Positions 7,692 through 16,725 of a stretch of DNA of 64,000 bases are shown here, piece by piece (the first letter of the stretch is position 1; every line of letters starts with the position of its first letter). Position numbers and translations under genes: made by a program. A model generated the notes under the pieces. The model was given only the letters and a program-made list of their open reading frames with translations, made no database searches and had not been told where the DNA came from. The DNA is from Pseudomonas paralcaligenes. Lineage in GTDB: Bacteria > Pseudomonadota > Gammaproteobacteria > Pseudomonadales > Pseudomonadaceae. The stretch spans positions 1 through 64,000 of the forward strand of contig NZ_BPFX01000006.1 of assembly GCF_019655855.1 (NCBI RefSeq). The letters run 5' to 3'.

Positions 7692-9755
7692 TTGAAGCTG
7701 GAACTGAAAAAAAGCCTGTCGCTGAAACTGCTGCGTGTGGTCCTGCTATCGGCGCTGGTGGTCGGCGTCGTGCTGAGTCTCGGGCAGATCGTCTTCGACA
7801 TCCACAAGACCCGCCAGGCAGTGGCCAGCGATGCCCAGCGCATCCTCGGCATGTTCCGCGATCCGTCCACCCAGGCCGTGTACAGCCTCGACCGCGAGAT
7901 GGGCATGCAGGTCATCGAAGGCCTGTTCCAGCACGAGGCGGTGCGCTACGCCGCCATCGGCCATCCGAACGAACCGATGCTCGCCGAACGCTCGCGCGAG
8001 CTAACCCCCTCCTCCATCCGCTGGATCACCGACCCCATCCTCGGCCAGGAGCAGACCTTCACCACCCAGCTGGTCGGCAGGAGCCCCTACGCCGAGTACT
8101 ACGGCGACCTGACCATCACCCTGGACACCGCCTCGTACGGCGAGAACTTCATCACCACCTCGGTGATCATCTTCGTCTCCGGCGTGCTGCGCGCCCTGGC
8201 CATGGCCCTGGTGCTGTACATGGTCTACCACTGGCTGCTGACCAAGCCGCTGTCGAAGATCATCGAGCACCTCACCAACATCAACCCGGACCGCCCCAGC
8301 GAGCACAAGCTGCCGATGCTGCGCGGCAACGAGAAGAACGAGCTGGGGCTGTGGATCAGCACCGCCAACCAGCTGCTGGAATCCATCGAGCGCAACACCC
8401 ACCTGCGCCGCGAGGCCGAGAACAGCCTGCTGCGCATGTCGCAGTACGACTTCCTCACCGGCCTGCCCAACCGCCAGCAACTGCAACAGCAGCTCGACCA
8501 GATCCTCGATGACGCCGGCCGCCTGCAGCGCCGGGTTGCCGTTCTGTGCGTCGGCCTCGACGATTTCAAGGGCATCAACGAACAGTTCAGCTACCAGACC
8601 GGCGACCAGTTGCTGCTGGCGCTGTCCGACCGCCTGCGCAGCCACAGCGGCCGCCTCGGCGCCCTGGCCCGCCTGGGCGGCGACCAGTTCGCCCTGGTCC
8701 AGGCCGATATCGAGCAGCCCTACGAGGCGGCGGAACTGGCGCAGAGCATCCTCGACAGCCTGGAGACGCCCTTCGCCCTGGAACAGCAGGAAGTGCGCCT
8801 GCGCGCTACCATCGGCATCACCCTGTTCCCGGAAGACGGCGACAGCACCGAGAAGCTGCTGCAGAAAGCCGAACAGACCATGACCCTGGCCAAGAGCCGC
8901 TCGCGCAACCGCTACCAGTTCTACATCGCCAGCGTCGACAGCGAGATGCGCCGCCGCCGCGAACTGGAGAAGGAACTGCGCGAGGCGCTCAACCGCAACG
9001 AGATGCACCTAGTGTTCCAGCCCCAGGTCGACTACCGCAACCACCGGGTGGTGGGCGTGGAAGCGCTGATCCGCTGGCAGCACCCGCAGCACGGCTTCGT
9101 GCCGCCGGACCTGTTCATTCCGCTGGCGGAACAGAACGGCACCATCATCGCCATCGGCGAATGGGTGCTGGACCAGGCCTGCAGCCAGCTGCGCGAATGG
9201 CACGACCAGGGCTTCAGCGACCTGCGCATGGCGGTCAACCTGTCCACCGTGCAGCTGCACCACGCCGAACTGCCGCGCATGGTCAGCAACCTGCTGCAGG
9301 TCTACCGCCTGCCGCCACGCAGCCTGGAACTGGAAGTCACCGAGACCGGCCTGATGGAAGACATCAGCACCGCCGCGCAGAACCTGCTCAGCCTGCGCCG
9401 CGCCGGCGCGCTGATCGCCATCGACGACTTCGGTACCGGCTACTCCTCGCTGAGCTACCTGAAGAGCCTGCCGCTGGACAAGATCAAGATCGACAAGAGC
9501 TTCGTGCAGGACCTGCTCGACGACGAGGACGACGCCACCATCGTCCGCGCCATCATCCAGCTGGGCAAGAGCCTGGGCATGCAGGTGATCGCCGAGGGCG
9601 TGGAGACCGCCGAGCAGGAGGCCTACATCATCGCCCAGGGCTGCAACGAGGGTCAGGGCTATCTCTACAGCAAGCCGCTGCCGTCCCGCGAACTCACCCT
9701 CTACCTCAAGCAGGCCCGCCGCCTGAGCAACGCCGGCAATCCCGCCACGCTCTGA
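7692..9755 (+). CDS. bifA: c-di-GMP phosphodiesterase BifA (degenerate GGDEF plus EAL)
   Basis: A 687-residue inner-membrane enzyme that degrades cyclic di-GMP and so opposes biofilm formation and favours swarming. There is a first membrane helix near residues 11-32, a periplasmic part, and a second helix near 155-180. A linker then leads to a GGDEF domain with the altered motif GGDQF near residue 329, and an EAL domain starting VEALIRWQHP near residue 457. Catalytic-loop motifs IDDFGTGYSSL and IKIDKSFV are present, so the EAL domain should be active while the cyclase domain is not. The start is the TTG at 7692: AAGGA lies eight bases upstream and the length then equals the 687 residues of PAO1 BifA. 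It lies next to sodB as in PAO1. Confidence 0.95.
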   Translation: MKLELKKSLSLKLLRVVLLSALVVGVVLSLGQIVFDIHKTRQAVASDAQRILGMFRDPSTQAVYSLDREMGMQVIEGLFQHEAVRYAAIGHPNEPMLAERSRELTPSSIRWITDPILGQEQTFTTQLVGRSPYAEYYGDLTITLDTASYGENFITTSVIIFVSGVLRALAMALVLYMVYHWLLTKPLSKIIEHLTNINPDRPSEHKLPMLRGNEKNELGLWISTANQLLESIERNTHLRREAENSLLRMSQYDFLTGLPNRQQLQQQLDQILDDAGRLQRRVAVLCVGLDDFKGINEQFSYQTGDQLLLALSDRLRSHSGRLGALARLGGDQFALVQADIEQPYEAAELAQSILDSLETPFALEQQEVRLRATIGITLFPEDGDSTEKLLQKAEQTMTLAKSRSRNRYQFYIASVDSEMRRRRELEKELREALNRNEMHLVFQPQVDYRNHRVVGVEALIRWQHPQHGFVPPDLFIPLAEQNGTIIAIGEWVLDQACSQLREWHDQGFSDLRMAVNLSTVQLHHAELPRMVSNLLQVYRLPPRSLELEVTETGLMEDISTAAQNLLSLRRAGALIAIDDFGTGYSSLSYLKSLPLDKIKIDKSFVQDLLDDEDDATIVRAIIQLGKSLGMQVIAEGVETAEQEAYIIAQGCNEGQGYLYSKPLPSRELTLYLKQARRLSNAGNPATL

Positions 9756-9769
9756 AGCGTGGCCGGGAT
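9739..9769 (+). terminator. hairpin over the bifA stop codon
   Basis: ATCCCGCCACGC (9739-9750) pairs with GCGTGG-C-CGGGAT (9757-9769) apart from one bulged base, with the stop codon in the loop region. No T run follows. A second small hairpin (GGGGCA/TGCCCC, 9773-9790) lies just after it. It may slow or stop transcription, or protect the mRNA 3' end. Confidence 0.45.
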
Positions 9770-9920
9770 GCAGGGGCACACGGCTGCCCCCTCCAGCCGC
9801 AACGTGATTCAGGCTCGGTAAGCCGCGACAATCTGCTCTCCTTACGAACGCTAATTCCTCTTATTCGACTTCCCTTAGCCTGCTAAGATTGCCCGCCTGA
9901 CCGTTGTCCAGGTTCCACCG

Positions 9921-11333
9921 ATGCCCTCCCCGCTGCGCCTCTGCCTCCTGTCCCTCAGCCTCGCCCTGGCGGCCTGCGAGCGCACGCCGGCACCGGCCGA
10001 GCCCGGCGAGGCGCTGTCCGGTGGCGCCACCACGGTGCGCCAGAGCGACCAGAATGCCTTCTCCATGCCCTCCGCGAACCTCATGCCTTCGCGCCGCCTG
10101 GACTTCTCGGTGGGCAACAGCTTCTTCCGCAACCCCTGGGTGATCCCGCCCGCCGCCACCACGGCCCGCGACGGCCTGGGCCCGCTGTTCAACACCAACG
10201 CCTGCCAGAACTGCCACATCAAGGACGGCCGCGGCCACCCGCCCGAGCCGCACGCCACCAACGCCGTGTCGATGCTGGTGCGCCTGTCCATCGCCGACGA
10301 CGGCTCGCCCGCCCACGCCGAGCTGCGCCGGCGCCTGGGCGTGGTGCCCGAGCCGGTGTACGGTGGCCAGTTGCAGGACATGAGCGTCCCCGGCGTCGAG
10401 CCCGAGGGCAAGGTGCGGATCGAGTACGACAGCCAGTCGGTCACGCTCGCCGACGGCACCCTCGTCGAGCTGCACAAGCCGCGCCTGCTGATCACCAACC
10501 TCGGCTACGGCGAGATGCACCCGGAGGTCCAGTTCTCCGCCCGGGTGGCGCCACCGATGATCGGCCTGGGCCTGCTGGAGGCGATCCCCGAGGCGGCCAT
10601 CCTGGCCAATGCGGACCCAGACGACCGCGACGGCGACGGCATCCGCGGCGTGCCCAACCGGGTCTGGGACGAGGCGCTGGGCAAGACCGTGGTCGGCCGC
10701 TTCGGCTGGAAGGCGGGCCAGCCCAACCTCAACCAGCAGAACGTGCACGCCTTCTCCGGCGACATGGGCCTGACCACCAGCCTGCTGCCCCACGACGACT
10801 GCACCGAGGCCCAGGCAACCTGCCGCGCCATGCCGAACGGCGGCGAGCCCGAGGTCAGCGACAACATCCTGCGCACCGTGCTGTTCTACGCGCGCAACCT
10901 GGCGGTACCCGCCCGGCGTGGCGTCGACGACCTGGAAGTGCGGCGCGGCAAGCAGCTGTTCCACGACGCCGGCTGCCAGAAATGCCACGTCCCCAGCTAT
11001 GTCACCGCGGCCGATGCCGCCGAACCCGAGCTGGCCAACCAGACCATCCGCCCCTATACCGATATGCTGCTGCACGACATGGGCGAGGGCCTGGCCGACA
11101 ACCGCCCCGAGTTCGAGGCCAGCGGCCGCCAGTGGCGCACCCCGCCGCTGTGGGGCATCGGCCTGACCGAAACGGTCAACGGCCACACCCGTTTCCTCCA
11201 CGACGGTCGCGCCCGCAATCTGCTGGAGGCCATCCTCTGGCATGGCGGCGAGGCGGAAAGCGCCCGACAGGCCGTCATCGACTTCGATGCCAGCGAGCGC
11301 GGCGCGCTGCTGGCCTTCCTCAACTCCCTCTAA
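9921..11333 (+). CDS. di-heme oxidoreductase family lipoprotein (DUF1111)
   Basis: A 470-residue lipoprotein of the di-heme oxidoreductase (DUF1111) family, related to cytochrome c peroxidases. A signal peptide ends in the lipobox LSLALAAC. Two CxxCH heme sites are visible: CQNCH near residue 94 and CQKCH near residue 353. GDMGLTTSLLP and TPPLWGIGLTETVNGH are typical for the family. It is the first gene of a tight set with an imelysin-like lipoprotein and a DUF1513 protein; this grouping recurs in pseudomonads. I infer a periplasmic redox role linked to iron uptake, since imelysin-type proteins often lie in iron-regulated operons. No convincing Fur box was found upstream. Confidence 0.88.
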   Translation: MPSPLRLCLLSLSLALAACERTPAPAEPGEALSGGATTVRQSDQNAFSMPSANLMPSRRLDFSVGNSFFRNPWVIPPAATTARDGLGPLFNTNACQNCHIKDGRGHPPEPHATNAVSMLVRLSIADDGSPAHAELRRRLGVVPEPVYGGQLQDMSVPGVEPEGKVRIEYDSQSVTLADGTLVELHKPRLLITNLGYGEMHPEVQFSARVAPPMIGLGLLEAIPEAAILANADPDDRDGDGIRGVPNRVWDEALGKTVVGRFGWKAGQPNLNQQNVHAFSGDMGLTTSLLPHDDCTEAQATCRAMPNGGEPEVSDNILRTVLFYARNLAVPARRGVDDLEVRRGKQLFHDAGCQKCHVPSYVTAADAAEPELANQTIRPYTDMLLHDMGEGLADNRPEFEASGRQWRTPPLWGIGLTETVNGHTRFLHDGRARNLLEAILWHGGEAESARQAVIDFDASERGALLAFLNSL

Positions 11334-11343
11334 GGAGCCCGGC

Positions 11344-12405
11344 ATGACCCGTTCGCCCTTCGCCATCGCCCTGCTTGCCCTGGGTCTTTCCGCCTGCGGC
11401 CCGCAGGACCCGCAACAGAGCACCAGTGCGGCCCTGGCCGACGGCGTGCTGCTGCCCGCCTACGGCGCCTGGCAGCAGTCCAGCCAGAAACTGGCCGAGA
11501 GCGCCAAGGCATTCTGCGCCGGCGACCAGGACCTGGGCGCCGCCCAGCAGGCCTTCCTCACCGACGTCGCCAGCTGGGCCGCGCTGCAGCCGCTGAACGT
11601 CGGCCCGCTCGCCGAGGGCAACCGCGCCTGGCAGGTGCAGTTCTGGCCGGACAAGAAGAACCTGGTACAGCGCCAGGTCGAGGCGCTGCTGAAAAGCAAG
11701 CCGCAGCTGACCCAGGCCGACGTGGAAAAGGCCAGCGTGGTGGTGCAGGGGCTGACGGCCTACGAGTACGTGTTGTTCGATGCCGCCATCGACCTCTCCA
11801 ACCCCGAGCAGAAGACCCGCTACTGCCCGCTGCTGACCGCCATCGGCGAGCACCAGCAGCAGCTCTCCGGCACCGTGCTGGAGCAGTGGCAGGCCAAGGA
11901 CGGCATGGCCGCCCAGCTCAAGGCGTTCCCCAACGCCCGCTACGCCGACGCGCCCGAGGCCATGGCGGAACTGATGCGCGCCCAGATCAACGCCATCGAC
12001 ACCCTGAAGAAGAAGCTCGGCGCCGCCCTGGGCCGCCAGGCCAAGAGCCTGCCCCAGCCCTACCAGGCCGAGTTCTGGCGCAGCAACGCCAGCCTCTCCA
12101 GCCTCGCCGCCACCCTGGCCAGCGCCGAGCGCATGTGGCTGGGCGCGGACAAGGACGGCGTGCGCCAGCTGCTGGGCGACGAGCACAAGGAACTGGTCGA
12201 GCGTATCGACCAGCAGTACGCCGCCACCCGCCAGCAGCTGGCCAACCTGCAGCGCCCGCTGGGCGAACTGCTCGCCGACCAGGCCGGCCTCGCCGAGCTG
12301 AACGCCTTCTACGACAACCTCAACGTGCTGCACCGCCTGCAGGGCGGCGAAGTGGCCAAGATCCTCGGCGTGCAGCTGGGCTTCAACGCCAACGACGGTG
12401 ACTGA
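11344..12405 (+). CDS. imelysin-family lipoprotein lacking the HxxE motif
   Basis: A 353-residue predicted lipoprotein: the signal peptide ends ALLALGLSAC. The helical body matches the imelysin (M75, EfeO/IrpA-like) fold, with repeated amphipathic helices and the SLSSLAATLASAERMWLG segment near the C-terminus. Peptidase-type members have GxHxxE; here the equivalent appears to be GLTAYEYVLFDA near residue 138, with the histidine replaced. A protease role is therefore unlikely, and metal or heme binding in the periplasm is more plausible. The start has AAGGAG six bases upstream, ten bases after the di-heme gene stop. In PAO1 a separate imelysin peptidase gene (icmP) precedes this set, but here no such gene lies between it and bifA. 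Confidence 0.85.
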   Translation: MTRSPFAIALLALGLSACGPQDPQQSTSAALADGVLLPAYGAWQQSSQKLAESAKAFCAGDQDLGAAQQAFLTDVASWAALQPLNVGPLAEGNRAWQVQFWPDKKNLVQRQVEALLKSKPQLTQADVEKASVVVQGLTAYEYVLFDAAIDLSNPEQKTRYCPLLTAIGEHQQQLSGTVLEQWQAKDGMAAQLKAFPNARYADAPEAMAELMRAQINAIDTLKKKLGAALGRQAKSLPQPYQAEFWRSNASLSSLAATLASAERMWLGADKDGVRQLLGDEHKELVERIDQQYAATRQQLANLQRPLGELLADQAGLAELNAFYDNLNVLHRLQGGEVAKILGVQLGFNANDGD

Positions 12406-13500
12406 ATGAAACGCAGAGCCTTTCTCGGCCTCGGCGGCCTGGCCCTGGCCGCCGGCGCCTTCGGCGGCTGGAAGCTGATCGACAACGGCCACCAGCCGCT
12501 GCTGCTGTCGGCCCGTGACGATGGCGACGGCAATCACTACGCCGTGGGTTACCACCTGGACGGCAGCAAGGCGTTCGCCACCCGGGTGGCCGAGCGCTGC
12601 CACGACGTGGTGCCCCACCCCAGCCTGCCGCTGGCGGTGTTCGTCGGCCGTCGGCCGAGCCGCGAGAGCTATCTGGTCGATACCCGCGACGGCCGCCTCC
12701 TGCAGACCCTGGACTCGCCGGCCGAGCGCCACTTCTACGGCCACGGCGTGTTCCACAAGAGCGGCGAGTGGTTCTACAGCACCGAGAACAACACCCGCGA
12801 ACCGGGCCGCGGCGTGCTCGGGGTGTATCAGGTGCAGGGCGAGCACCTGCAGCGGGTCGCCGAGCGCTCCACCCACGGCCTCGGCCCGCACCAGTTGCTG
12901 TGGATGCCCGGCGGCGAGGAACTGGTGGTGGCCAACGGCGGCATCCGCACCGAGGCCGACAGCCGGGTGATGATGAACCTGGACGCTATGGAACCGAGCC
13001 TGGTGCTGATGCACCGCGACGGCACGCTGATCAGCAAGGAAACCCTGCCCCAGCAGATGAACAGCGTGCGCCACCTGGCTGTGGCCAGCGACGGCACCAT
13101 CGTCTCCGGCCAGCAGTACGAGGGCGACCCGCAGGACGCCGTGCCGCTGCTCGCCATCAAGCGCCCGGGCCAGCCGTTCCAGCCCTTCCCCCTGGGCGAG
13201 GCCCAGCGCCTGGTGATGAACCAGTACACCGCCAGCCTGGCCATCCACGACGAGCTGCGCCTGGTGGCGCTGACCGCGCCGCGCGGCAACCGCTTCTTCA
13301 TCTGGCACCTGGACAGCACCGAGCTGCTGCTCGACGCGCCGCTGGCGGACTGCGCGGGCGTCGGCGCGGTTGCCGAGGGCTTCGTGGTCACCTCCGGGCA
13401 GAGTCGCTGCCGCGTGTACGATTGTCGTGGCGAGCGGATCGCCGTCCGTCACCTGGACCTGCCGGCGGGCCTGTGGGACAACCACCTGCGCCTCGCCTGA
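12406..13500 (+). CDS. DUF1513 domain protein, Tat-type signal
   Basis: A 364-residue protein that starts immediately after the stop of the imelysin-like gene. The N-terminus [18 protein letters not shown] is a twin-arginine export signal, so it is probably folded in the cytoplasm and moved to the periplasm. The rest looks like a beta-propeller (DUF1513), with repeated segments such as [15 protein letters not shown] and [18 protein letters not shown]. The biochemical role of the family is not established. Its constant company of a di-heme protein and imelysin suggests a shared periplasmic complex for iron or redox handling, which is an inference. Confidence 0.85.
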   Translation: MKRRAFLGLGGLALAAGAFGGWKLIDNGHQPLLLSARDDGDGNHYAVGYHLDGSKAFATRVAERCHDVVPHPSLPLAVFVGRRPSRESYLVDTRDGRLLQTLDSPAERHFYGHGVFHKSGEWFYSTENNTREPGRGVLGVYQVQGEHLQRVAERSTHGLGPHQLLWMPGGEELVVANGGIRTEADSRVMMNLDAMEPSLVLMHRDGTLISKETLPQQMNSVRHLAVASDGTIVSGQQYEGDPQDAVPLLAIKRPGQPFQPFPLGEAQRLVMNQYTASLAIHDELRLVALTAPRGNRFFIWHLDSTELLLDAPLADCAGVGAVAEGFVVTSGQSRCRVYDCRGERIAVRHLDLPAGLWDNHLRLA

Positions 13501-13576
13501 ACGGCTGACCGCCACGGCAGCCGGGCGCTCCCCCGGCGCACCTCGCTCCCTCCGCAAGGCCAGGCGACAAAATGGC

Positions 13577-13603
13577 TCAAGGCCGGCAGCGCGCGGCCGA
13601 CCT
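13577..13603 (+). promoter_or_regulatory. possible sigma-28 (FliA) promoter of the chemoreceptor gene
   Basis: TCAA at 13577-13580 and GCCGACCT at 13596-13603 are separated by 15 bases, close to the TAAA-N15-GCCGATAA motility promoter pattern (3 of 4 and 5-6 of 8 matches). It lies about 135 bases before a chemoreceptor gene, the class of gene normally read by FliA. Confidence 0.35.
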
Positions 13604-13738
13604 ATACTGCACATCGCGTTCGCACCCGCGCCAGACGGCGCGGTGTCGCCGGCCTGCAACGGCCGGGTGATAGGGATATCCACAGTTCCGACGCCCATCC
13701 GGGCGCCTGGGCACACCACTCCCCAGAGGCATATCCCG

Positions 13739-15364
13739 ATGTTCCTGCAAAAATCATTGCGCGCGCAGATTCTCGCCCTGCTCGGCGGCAGCCTGGCGCT
13801 AATCCTGGTCACCGCCCTGGCCTGCTTCAGCTTCCTTTCCAGCGGCATGCAATCCTACCGGGGCCTGCTCGACGGACCGCTGCAGGCCGCCCGCCTGATC
13901 GACGCGGCCAACGTCGAATTCAAGATCCAGGTGCAGGAATGGAAGAACGTCCTGCTGCGCGGCCAGGACAGCGGCAACCTGTCCCGCTACTGGGGCCAGT
14001 TCGAGGCCCAGGAACGCAAGGTGCAGGACATCCTCGGCCAGCTCTCGACCCTGGCCGCCGACGACCGCAACCTGAAAGGCCAGGTGGACCGCCTGCGCAG
14101 CGAACACCAGACCCTGGGCGCCAACTACCGCAAGGGCCGCGACGCCTTCGTCGCCGCCAACGGCGATGCCGCGGTCGGCGACGAGGCCGTCAAGGGCATC
14201 GACCGCGCCACCAGCGAGCAGATGACCGCCCTGGTCGACCAGTTGCGCGAACAGAGCATCGAGCAGGCCGGGCAGATCAACGCCAGCGCCGACCGCACCA
14301 TCCTGCTCGGCACCCTGATCATGCTCGGCGCCAGCATCGTCATCGCCCTGTTCAGCCTGTGGCTGGTCAACCGCCACCTGATCATCCCGATCCGCCACCT
14401 GATCAGCCACGTCGACGAACTCAGCCAGGGCCGCTTCGGCCAGCGGGTGGAAGTGGCGCGCAAGGATGAGCTGGGCCTGCTGGCCAGGGCCGCGAACACC
14501 CTGCGCGACTTCCTCGCCAGCACCACCGAGAGCCTGCGCCTGAGCAGCGGCAACCTGAACACCGCCAGCGGCGAGCTGAACGGCATCGCCGCGCGCATGA
14601 CCGAGGGCGTCAACGAGCAGTTCGAGCGCACCGACCAGGTCGCCACCGCCATGCACGAGATGTCCGCCACCGCCCAGGAAGTGGCGCGACACGCCGCCGA
14701 GGCGGCCCACGCGGCCAACGACGCCGACGACTCCGCGCGCCAGGGCGGGCAGGTGATGACGTCCACCATCCAGACCATCACCGGCATGCGCGGCGAGATC
14801 GCCAACACCGCCGAGGTGATCCGCCAGCTGGAAAGCGACAGCGGCCGCATCGGCAAGGTGCTGGAAGTGATCCGCGGCATCGCCGAGCAGACCAACCTGC
14901 TGGCGCTCAACGCGGCCATCGAGGCGGCCCGCGCCGGCGAGCAGGGCCGTGGCTTCGCCGTGGTAGCCGACGAGGTGCGCACCCTGGCCCAGCGCACCGC
15001 CGAGTCGACCGCCGAGATCCACCAGATCATCGACACGGTGCAGTCCGGCGCGCTCAACGCGGTACGCGCCATCGAGAGCGGCCGCAGCCGCAGCGAGGAG
15101 GGCCTGGCCCAGGTCACCGAGGCCGGCGCGATGCTGGAGCGCATCACCGGCGCGGTGGAGGCGATCCGCGATATGAACCGGCAGATCGCCACCGCCGCCG
15201 AGGAGCAGACCTCGGTGGCCGAGGACATCTCGCGCAACCTCACCGAGATCACCGCCATCGCCAGTGCCAACCAGGACAACGTCGAGCGCACCCGGGCCGC
15301 CGGGCAGAACCTGCACGACCTCTCCGACGAGCTGAACCAGGTGACCCGCCGCCTGGGCGCCTGA
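13739..15364 (+). CDS. methyl-accepting chemotaxis protein
   Basis: A 541-residue transmembrane chemoreceptor. Residues 10-33 form the first membrane helix. A roughly 150-residue helical periplasmic sensor follows, and the second helix is at about 184-206 ([21 protein letters not shown]). Next come a HAMP domain and a long coiled-coil signalling domain. The hairpin tip [20 protein letters not shown] near residues 381-400 is the conserved kinase-control region, followed by [21 protein letters not shown]. The ligand cannot be read from the sequence. There is no C-terminal CheR-tethering pentapeptide. The start ATG at 13739 gives the expected basic N-terminus. Confidence 0.93.
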   Translation: MFLQKSLRAQILALLGGSLALILVTALACFSFLSSGMQSYRGLLDGPLQAARLIDAANVEFKIQVQEWKNVLLRGQDSGNLSRYWGQFEAQERKVQDILGQLSTLAADDRNLKGQVDRLRSEHQTLGANYRKGRDAFVAANGDAAVGDEAVKGIDRATSEQMTALVDQLREQSIEQAGQINASADRTILLGTLIMLGASIVIALFSLWLVNRHLIIPIRHLISHVDELSQGRFGQRVEVARKDELGLLARAANTLRDFLASTTESLRLSSGNLNTASGELNGIAARMTEGVNEQFERTDQVATAMHEMSATAQEVARHAAEAAHAANDADDSARQGGQVMTSTIQTITGMRGEIANTAEVIRQLESDSGRIGKVLEVIRGIAEQTNLLALNAAIEAARAGEQGRGFAVVADEVRTLAQRTAESTAEIHQIIDTVQSGALNAVRAIESGRSRSEEGLAQVTEAGAMLERITGAVEAIRDMNRQIATAAEEQTSVAEDISRNLTEITAIASANQDNVERTRAAGQNLHDLSDELNQVTRRLGA

Positions 15365-15372
15365 CCCCTCGG

Positions 15373-15397
15373 AACCGGTACAGGGACGTACCGGTTT
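15373..15397 (+). terminator. hairpin after the chemoreceptor gene
   Basis: AACCGGTAC (15373-15381) pairs perfectly with GTACCGGTT (15388-15396) around AGGGAC, with a short T run (TTT). It lies nine bases after the stop codon. Confidence 0.7.
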
Positions 15398-15553
15398 CAC
15401 GCCCATCCGTGCGGTTTGCGCGACAGTGCGTTGCGCCATGATGCCAGGGCAATGATTTGCAATTCCCGACTTTTGACTTGGTGGACAAGTCGCACTAAGG
15501 TGCCTGCTTCGCCTATTCCCAGGCCCCTCTCTGCCTTGCCAAGGAAACGGAAT

Positions 15554-16702
15554 ATGTTGCTCCGCCGCATGCTCATCATGCTGGGCGTGGTACTCGTCGT
15601 GGTGCTCGCCCTCGCCGCCTACAAAGGCTTCTCCATCTACCAGCAGATCCAGATGTTCACGGCGCCGCAGCCGGCCATCAGCGTGTCCGCCGCTCTCTCC
15701 GAGGAAAAGGCCTGGCAGAGCCGCCTGCCCGCCATCGGCACGCTCAAGGCGTTCCAGGGCGTCGACCTGACCGTGGAAGTCAGCGGCACCGTGCGCGACA
15801 TGCTGTTCCGCTCCGGCGAGAAGGTCAGCCAGGGCCAGCCGCTGATCCAGATGGACAGCGCCGTGGAGCAGGCCAGCCTGGCCACCTCCGAGGCCGAGCT
15901 GAAGCTGGCGCGGGTGGAGTTCGAGCGCGGGCAGAACCTGGTCAAGCGCCAGGCCATCTCCAAGAGCGAGTTCGACCGCCTGGCCTCCGAGCTGCAGAAG
16001 GCCGACGCCAGCGTCGCCCAGCTCAAGGCCATGCTGGCCAAGAAGCGCATCAACGCGCCCTTCGCCGGCACCATCGGCATCCGCCAGGTGGACGTGGGCG
16101 ACTTCCTGTCGTCCGGCACCGTCATCGCCACCCTGCAGGACCTGAGCACCCTGTTCGTCGACTTCTACCTGCCGGAACAGGCCGTGCCGCAACTGGCCAT
16201 CGGCCAGCGCGTGCGCATCAGCGTGGCGGCCTACCCCGGCGAAGTGTTCGAGGGCGAGATCGGCGCCATCAACCCCAAGGTCGAGGAAAGCACCCGCAAC
16301 CTGCAGGTCCGCGCCATGCTGCCGAACCCGGACAACAAGCTGCTGCCGGGCATGTTCGCCAACCTCGAGGTACTGCTGCCGGGTGAGAAAACCCAGGTGG
16401 TGGTGCCGGAAACCGCCATCACCTACACCCTCTACGGCAACTCGGTGTACGTGATCGACGAGAAGAAGGACGACAAGGGCGCCGTGGTGAAGGACGACAA
16501 GGGCCAGGCCCAGCTGGTGGTCGAACGCCGCTTCGTCAAGACCGGCGAACGCCGCGACGGCATCGTGCTGGTCCTCAAGGGCCTCAAGGCAGGCGAGCAG
16601 GTGGTCACCGCCGGCCAGCTCAAGCTGGACAACGGCGCCCATGTGGTCGTCGCCGATGATTCGTCCCTGACCAAGCACAAACAAGCCAGCGCCGGGCAGT
16701 AA
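15554..16702 (+). CDS. mexV: RND efflux periplasmic adaptor, MexV-like
   Basis: A 382-residue membrane-fusion protein that links an inner-membrane RND pump to an outer-membrane channel. A single N-terminal hydrophobic segment (residues 6-24) is followed by the lipoyl halves VDLTVEVSGTVRDMLFRSGE and RINAPFAGTIGIRQVDVGDF, with a coiled-coil hairpin between them. The C-terminal beta-barrel includes GMFANLEVLLPGEK. The start is the ATG at 15554, behind AAGGAAA. The pump gene begins 23 bases after its stop, so they form one operon. By similarity and by position after the DUF1513 gene this matches PAO1 mexV (PA4374). Confidence 0.9.
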   Translation: MLLRRMLIMLGVVLVVVLALAAYKGFSIYQQIQMFTAPQPAISVSAALSEEKAWQSRLPAIGTLKAFQGVDLTVEVSGTVRDMLFRSGEKVSQGQPLIQMDSAVEQASLATSEAELKLARVEFERGQNLVKRQAISKSEFDRLASELQKADASVAQLKAMLAKKRINAPFAGTIGIRQVDVGDFLSSGTVIATLQDLSTLFVDFYLPEQAVPQLAIGQRVRISVAAYPGEVFEGEIGAINPKVEESTRNLQVRAMLPNPDNKLLPGMFANLEVLLPGEKTQVVVPETAITYTLYGNSVYVIDEKKDDKGAVVKDDKGQAQLVVERRFVKTGERRDGIVLVLKGLKAGEQVVTAGQLKLDNGAHVVVADDSSLTKHKQASAGQ

Positions 16703-16725
16703 GGCCCGACGCCAAGGAATCCGCT

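Noticed and set aside
9820..9850. Possible Fur box before the di-heme lipoprotein gene
   Set aside because: The best 19-base match (GCTAATTCCTCTTATTCGA) agrees with the Fur consensus at only about 9 positions, which is not convincing.
11320..13848. 842-residue minus-strand open frame opposite the imelysin-like and DUF1513 genes
   Set aside because: Shadow frame with low-complexity Val/Ala/Gly/Gln/His composition and no recognisable domain.
13799..16684. 961-residue minus-strand open frame opposite the chemoreceptor and mexV
   Set aside because: Spans two well-supported genes and the terminator between them. The amino acid mix is that of an antisense shadow.
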